Origin: an uncultured bacterium
GTDB lineage: Bacteria > Patescibacteriota > Minisyncoccia > Phycocordibacterales > PALSA-1337
Length of the DNA: 7,976 bases
Assembly: GCA_903905325.1 (NCBI GenBank)
Contig: CAIVGA010000006.1
Span: forward strand, 1 to 7,976
Direction: 5' to 3'
Position 1 is the first letter of the stretch. Each line of letters opens with the position of its first letter. The notes under the pieces were generated by a model. The model was not told the DNA's origin. It worked only from the letters and a program-made list of their open reading frames with translations, and made no database searches. Positions 4,998 to 7,976 of this stretch are shown in pieces. Position numbers and translations under genes: made by a program.

Positions 4998-5921
4998 CAG
5001 CTGACTAACCTTTGCCATCAAAAGTCGCGTGTCACTTTCTCTTGAACCAGAGTCTGCTCCAAGAATAACAACGGCTATAGATTGGCCATTTATATTTATC
5101 ATAGTGAGCATTGTATCACCGGCCGCTGTTGTATGACCGGTCTTCCCTCCTAGAAAATTTGGATCATTAACAAAAGGATGAATACTGGCGAAAACATGAC
5201 TACCATGCTCAGTAGTTGTAGCTGTGGCTATCTTTATAGTTTTTGTAATAGCTAGAATATCTGGACGATATTTAGTCAAATATTGTGCCAGAGTAAACAA
5301 ATCTTTGGCTGACGCTCTGTTTTGAGAATCTAAGCCAGATGGATCAGCAAAATACGAAGAAGGCATACTAACTTCCCATGCATAGCCAGACATAAGCGTC
5401 AAAAACTTTTTTCGATCAGTAGATGAGGCCAGAGCTTCTGCGGCAACATTAGACGAATCAAGCAAAAGCGGGTACATAAGTTCACCAACTGTAAAGGTTT
5501 CACCCGCCTGAAGATGACTTCCGTCGGCCGGAACATTGACTTCTTCTGGAGTAATAGTAATTTTTGTATCCAGTTTATATTCATCCAAAGCCGTCAACGC
5601 TGTAATAAGTTTAGACATTGAAGCAACCGGTAAAGCCTTTGTTGCGTTCAATTGTGTATACACCTGACCTGTATTAATATTGCCAACAATATAAGCTCTA
5701 GCGGTTATAGTTTTTTCAGTTACCTCTTTCGCCGATTGTGTATTAATGTTATTCCATGAAAAAAATGACTGATCTGGAACTAACTGTGTTACAACATTGA
5801 ATATTGGTGGTGCGGTGATTTTTCCGTCTTGAATAATCATTACAATCTTAATAGATACACCCACAGCCAAAATCAGCGTAGCGATGCAACCAACCAGTAA
5901 TGTATATCTGTATGATGACAC
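4992..5921 (-). CDS. D-alanyl-D-alanine carboxypeptidase, peptidase family S11
   Basis: This is a penicillin-binding serine peptidase that removes the terminal D-alanine of peptidoglycan stem peptides. All three active-site motifs are present: SMSK (S101, K104), SSN (156-158) and KTG (260-262, in GGKTGHTTAAG). PADGSHLQAGE (131-141), near the start of the canonical family block, and FADPSGLD (191-198) are further signatures. An N-terminal membrane segment (about 8-30) acts as signal anchor, followed by a ~45-residue linker. At 309 residues it lacks the C-terminal beta domain and membrane helix of PBP5-type enzymes, so anchoring is N-terminal. The start is GTG: a stop codon lies four codons upstream, and the next in-frame ATG would remove the membrane segment. 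It begins 12 nt after the pilin stop and is probably co-transcribed with it. Confidence 0.94.
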   Translation of the reverse strand: MSSYRYTLLVGCIATLILAVGVSIKIVMIIQDGKITAPPIFNVVTQLVPDQSFFSWNNINTQSAKEVTEKTITARAYIVGNINTGQVYTQLNATKALPVASMSKLITALTALDEYKLDTKITITPEEVNVPADGSHLQAGETFTVGELMYPLLLDSSNVAAEALASSTDRKKFLTLMSGYAWEVSMPSSYFADPSGLDSQNRASAKDLFTLAQYLTKYRPDILAITKTIKIATATTTEHGSHVFASIHPFVNDPNFLGGKTGHTTAAGDTMLTMININGQSIAVVILGADSGSRESDTRLLMAKVSQLI

Positions 5922-5932
5922 GCGTATATACT

Positions 5933-5938
5933 ATCACC
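5933..5938 (-). promoter_or_regulatory. Shine-Dalgarno of the carboxypeptidase overlapping the pilin stop codon
   Basis: The minus strand reads GGTGAT, an exact match to the 3' half of the full Shine-Dalgarno (GGAGGTGAT). Its TGA is the stop codon of the pilin gene. It lies 11 nt before the GTG start. This supports GTG as the start and suggests translation of the two genes is linked. Confidence 0.55.
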
Positions 5939-6422
5939 GTGTGTCGGAAATGATAGGTGTCAATTCGCCTGTAGAGCTCGCAACCAAACGCCCATCACTA
6001 TTCTGCATAAAATCATAACCAGTATCATAATCCGTAGAGCTAGCATAATGAGCACCAGATAAAGATGGGTCAAATGGTAATGACACTATATAATTTGGAA
6101 CAAGACATGAAGCTATATCACCTAAATTACTGGAGCCCGAACCACCACCGGTACTTGTTGCCTGACTCTTTATCCTCGTAAACACAAGTGGGATATCTCG
6201 CGTAGTACCACCGCAGACGAATATGCCACGGTGTTCAGACATATTCTGATGAATTGCGTTGAGAATTGCGTCAAGATTTGTACTCCTTTGTAAATCCCTA
6301 GCTAGCTTGAACTGACGAGACGGATTTACTGCTACGAGAACCACCGCAGCAAGCACGGCAATAATACCGATAACTACCAGAATCTCTATAAGAGTAAAAC
6401 CTTTATTTTTATATATTTTCAT
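5934..6422 (-). CDS. Type IV pilin-like / pseudopilin protein
   Basis: The product is a 162-residue class III secreted protein with a type IV prepilin leader. MKIYKNKG ends in the glycine recognised by prepilin peptidase (G8), followed by FTLIEILVVIGIIAVLAAVVLV, with glutamate at +5 (E13) of the mature protein. The hydrophobic helix spans about 9-31 and continues as an amphipathic helix (NPSRQFKLARDLQRSTNLDAI, about 33-53). The globular part holds two cysteines, C70 and C106, that could form a disulfide, and a Gly/Ser-rich stretch (about 91-99). It could be a minor pilin or a component of a DNA-uptake or secretion pseudopilus. No pilus assembly genes lie in the window, so it would depend on prepilin peptidase and ATPases encoded elsewhere. 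The ATG has no Shine-Dalgarno. TTTAAT (minus 6442-6437) is a possible -10 giving a very short A-rich leader. Confidence 0.92.
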   Translation of the reverse strand: MKIYKNKGFTLIEILVVIGIIAVLAAVVLVAVNPSRQFKLARDLQRSTNLDAILNAIHQNMSEHRGIFVCGGTTRDIPLVFTRIKSQATSTGGGSGSSNLGDIASCLVPNYIVSLPFDPSLSGAHYASSTDYDTGYDFMQNSDGRLVASSTGELTPIISDTR

Positions 6423-6488
6423 ACAATTTTTTTGTAATTAAATAATCGACTATTGATAATTAAACTAACAATTAATAATGAATGAAAT

Positions 6489-6494
6489 TATAAT
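6489..6494 (+). promoter_or_regulatory. Isolated TATAAT in the pilin-hisS divergent region
   Basis: The 157-bp stretch between the pilin start and hisS holds no further gene. A consensus TATAAT stands here on the plus strand without a TG extension or a -35 at 16-18 bp. It could give hisS a second, longer transcript, but AT-rich chance occurrence is likely. Confidence 0.25.
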
Positions 6495-6564
6495 TGGTAC
6501 AGGTATAGAAACCCTGCAGAAATAATGAATTTTCACCAAAGATTTTATGAAAAAAGGCCAAATA

Positions 6565-6573
6565 TGCTATAAT
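6565..6573 (+). promoter_or_regulatory. Extended -10 of a leaderless hisS mRNA
   Basis: TGCTATAAT is a perfect extended -10 (TATAAT at 6568-6573), followed by 6 nt (GTTCTC) and the ATG at 6580. Transcription is expected to start at, or next to, the A of the start codon. This also excludes the upstream in-frame ATG at 6547, since that extension would be encoded by the promoter itself. No clear -35 is seen. Confidence 0.8.
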
Positions 6574-6579
6574 GTTCTC

Positions 6580-7845
6580 ATGGCAAAAAAACTTTCAACA
6601 GACGCATACAAGGGAGTACGTGACTTTTTTCCTGCAGATATGGCTATAGAAAACAAGATTTTCGATATTTGGCGCTCAGTTTCAGAGAAATATGGATACG
6701 AAGAATATAATGCTTCAGTTCTTGAACCAGCAGATCTATATCGGGCAAAATCTGGCGAAGAAATCGTGAATGAGCAAACTTACACATTTACTGATCGTGG
6801 AGATCGTGAAGTTACATTGAGACCAGAAATGACTCCTACTGTCGCACGTATGGTGGCTGCCAGAAAACGCGAACTTATATTCCCTCTTCGTTGGTTTTCG
6901 ATTCCAAATCTTTTCCGTTATGAACAACCTCAACGTGGTCGTGTTCGTGAACATTGGCAGTTGAATGTTGATATTTTCGGCGTAGAATCTCTGGCAGCAG
7001 AAATAGAAGTCATAAACATGGCTTATGATATTACTCGTGCATACGGCTTGAAGGATACTGACTTCGAAATACGCTTAAATAGTCGTAAGTTGATGAATTA
7101 TATCTTGCGAGACATGTTCGGGCTTGATGCGGAAATTTCCAGAAAAGTTTCAAAACTGGTTGATAAAAAAGACAAGTTACCTGCGGATGTCTTCAATTCA
7201 GAAATTGAGAAATTATTGAGTGTTAAAGCCGCTGAATTCTTGGCCTTACTCAATTCAAAAAACCTGACCGACCTTTCTGCAAAAATTTCAGGAAAATCTG
7301 GTGTAAATAATGCATCAGAAATTCAAACCATCATCGATGGTCTCGCAAATCTCGGTATAAAAAACGTGCGTTTTGATCCTACGCTTATGCGCGGTTTTGA
7401 CTATTATACTGGCATTGTTTTTGAGGTGTTTGATCTCAATCCAGCCAACCGTCGTTCTGTTTTTGGTGGCGGTAGATATGATGATCTTCTTGCACTTTTT
7501 GGTAATGAAAAAGTTCCAGCAGTAGGTTTTGGTGCTGGTGATGTTATTGCTCGAGATTTGATGGAGACTTACGGTACACTTCCTCCTGCACTAGCTTCGG
7601 CCGATATTGCTATTTGCGTCGTTGAAGAAAAAAACACTCTTTTTGCCCTAGAGGTTGCCAGTGAACTGCGCGACGAAGGCAACCGTGTTTCTGTTGATCT
7701 TTCTGGTAAAAAATTAGGTGATCAAATTTCTAAGGCTAACAAAAGGGGCGTTGCCAAAGTTATTTGTATAGGCGATGAAGAAGTCAAAACTGGTCAATAT
7801 AGAGTTAAGGATATGAAAACCGGTGCGGAAGAGGAAATTGGTTAA
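6580..7845 (+). CDS. hisS: Histidyl-tRNA synthetase
   Basis: This cytosolic class II aminoacyl-tRNA synthetase charges tRNA-His with histidine. With the start at 6580 the protein is 421 residues, the usual bacterial size, and begins MAKKLSTDAYKGVRDFFP, as expected for the family. LRPEMTP (80-86) and motif 2, LFRYEQPQRGR (111-121) followed by HWQLNVDIFG, are present, as are the histidine-specific LMRGFDYYTG (269-278) and FGGGRYDD (295-302). An insertion domain covers about 170-260, and the C-terminal anticodon-binding domain about 341-421. At motif 3, where HisRS usually has GxGxER, this protein reads AVGFGAGDVIARD (314-326): the Glu-Arg pair, including the motif 3 arginine, is replaced. I have the impression this may recur in candidate-phyla HisRS but cannot verify it. 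An ATG at 6547 would add 11 residues but overlaps the promoter, so it is rejected. Confidence 0.96.
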   Translation: MAKKLSTDAYKGVRDFFPADMAIENKIFDIWRSVSEKYGYEEYNASVLEPADLYRAKSGEEIVNEQTYTFTDRGDREVTLRPEMTPTVARMVAARKRELIFPLRWFSIPNLFRYEQPQRGRVREHWQLNVDIFGVESLAAEIEVINMAYDITRAYGLKDTDFEIRLNSRKLMNYILRDMFGLDAEISRKVSKLVDKKDKLPADVFNSEIEKLLSVKAAEFLALLNSKNLTDLSAKISGKSGVNNASEIQTIIDGLANLGIKNVRFDPTLMRGFDYYTGIVFEVFDLNPANRRSVFGGGRYDDLLALFGNEKVPAVGFGAGDVIARDLMETYGTLPPALASADIAICVVEEKNTLFALEVASELRDEGNRVSVDLSGKKLGDQISKANKRGVAKVICIGDEEVKTGQYRVKDMKTGAEEEIG

Positions 7846-7857
7846 AAAATCACTTTG

Positions 7858-7863
7858 TAAAAT
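7858..7863 (+). promoter_or_regulatory. Candidate -10 for the last gene
   Basis: TAAAAT (five of six consensus matches) lies 7 nt before the ATG at 7871, and no Shine-Dalgarno precedes that ATG. The geometry resembles the two leaderless promoters in this window, but the match is weaker and read-through from hisS (25 nt upstream) is equally possible. Confidence 0.35.
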
Positions 7864-7870
7864 ATTCCCC

Positions 7871-7976
7871 ATGCGAAAAATTACCCTTGATCTTGAGACA
7901 AAAAACATGTTCGCGGACGTGAATTCTAACGATCCAACAGAACTTGATATATCCGTTGTCTGTATCCACGATTCAC
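7871..7976 (+). CDS. Probable RNase H-fold 3'-5' exonuclease, N-terminal fragment
   Basis: Only the first 35 codons are in the window; the gene runs off the right edge. The product begins MRKITLDLETKNMF and continues through LDISVVCIHDS. A first strand ending in Asp-x-Glu (D7, E9) followed by Thr is the Exo I motif of DEDD exonucleases, and a second strand (about 26-33) fits the start of that fold. Likely relatives are DnaQ-like or YprB/RNase H-like exonuclease domains acting on DNA or RNA ends; the fragment is too short to choose. It starts 25 nt after hisS. The ATG is chosen because it precedes the first strand directly; the frame is open upstream but has no ATG there. Confidence 0.65.
   Translation, partial: MRKITLDLETKNMFADVNSNDPTELDISVVCIHDS

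Noticed and set aside
6489..6546. Small RNA or leader gene starting from TATAAT at 6489
   Set aside because: No -35, no terminator and no stable hairpin follow before hisS; a chance -10 in AT-rich DNA is more likely.
6547..6579. Eleven-residue N-terminal extension of HisRS from the ATG at 6547
   Set aside because: The extension is encoded by the extended -10 promoter, and the family start MAKK...YKGVRDFF begins at 6580.

Overview
The window is a moderately AT-rich bacterial chromosome segment with short intergenic gaps. It most resembles a member of the Candidate Phyla Radiation / Patescibacteria, probably a Parcubacteria-like lineage. That placement is an inference from gene style: a compact 421-residue histidyl-tRNA synthetase with an unusual C-terminal half of its catalytic core, a GAPDH with CTTNA instead of CTTNC at the active site, a short pilin with the GFTLIE leader and a 'VNPSRQFKLARD' type continuation, and a small membrane-anchored matrixin-like protease. 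TGA is used as a real stop, and glycine is encoded normally, so the standard bacterial code (table 11) applies.

Layout from left to right. Positions 1-120 hold the downstream flank of gap, with a perfect 10-bp inverted repeat. gap (121-1161, minus) encodes glyceraldehyde-3-phosphate dehydrogenase. Next is a PIN-PhoH ATPase (1282-2727, minus), with a strong intrinsic terminator directly abutting the gap promoter. A divergent control region (2728-2896) then leads to a 102-residue membrane protein of unknown function (2897-3205, plus), which starts with TTG behind an eight-G tract and ends at a clear intrinsic terminator. A two-gene operon follows on the plus strand: a membrane-anchored metzincin-type metalloprotease with a coiled-coil insertion (3339-4283), coupled by ATGA overlap to a multi-pass membrane enzyme with sphingomyelin-synthase-like PAP2 motifs (4280-4975). 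These converge, across an imperfect 20-bp tandem duplication, on a minus-strand pair: a type IV pilin-like protein (5934-6422) followed by an S11-family D-alanyl-D-alanine carboxypeptidase (4992-5921). The window closes with hisS (6580-7845, plus) and the first 35 codons of a probable DEDD-type 3'-5' exonuclease / RNase H-fold protein (7871 to the edge).

Functionally, gap, hisS and PhoH are housekeeping. The centre (2897-6422) is an envelope-oriented block: a small membrane protein, a surface protease, a lipid-phosphate type membrane enzyme, a peptidoglycan-trimming enzyme and a pilin. The most notable regulatory signal is that the metalloprotease and hisS each have a perfect extended -10 element (TGnTATAAT) placed exactly 6 nt before the ATG, with no Shine-Dalgarno sequence. 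This predicts leaderless mRNAs, whereas phoH and the carboxypeptidase have recognisable Shine-Dalgarno sequences. No rRNA, tRNA, CRISPR array, insertion sequence or phage gene was seen.
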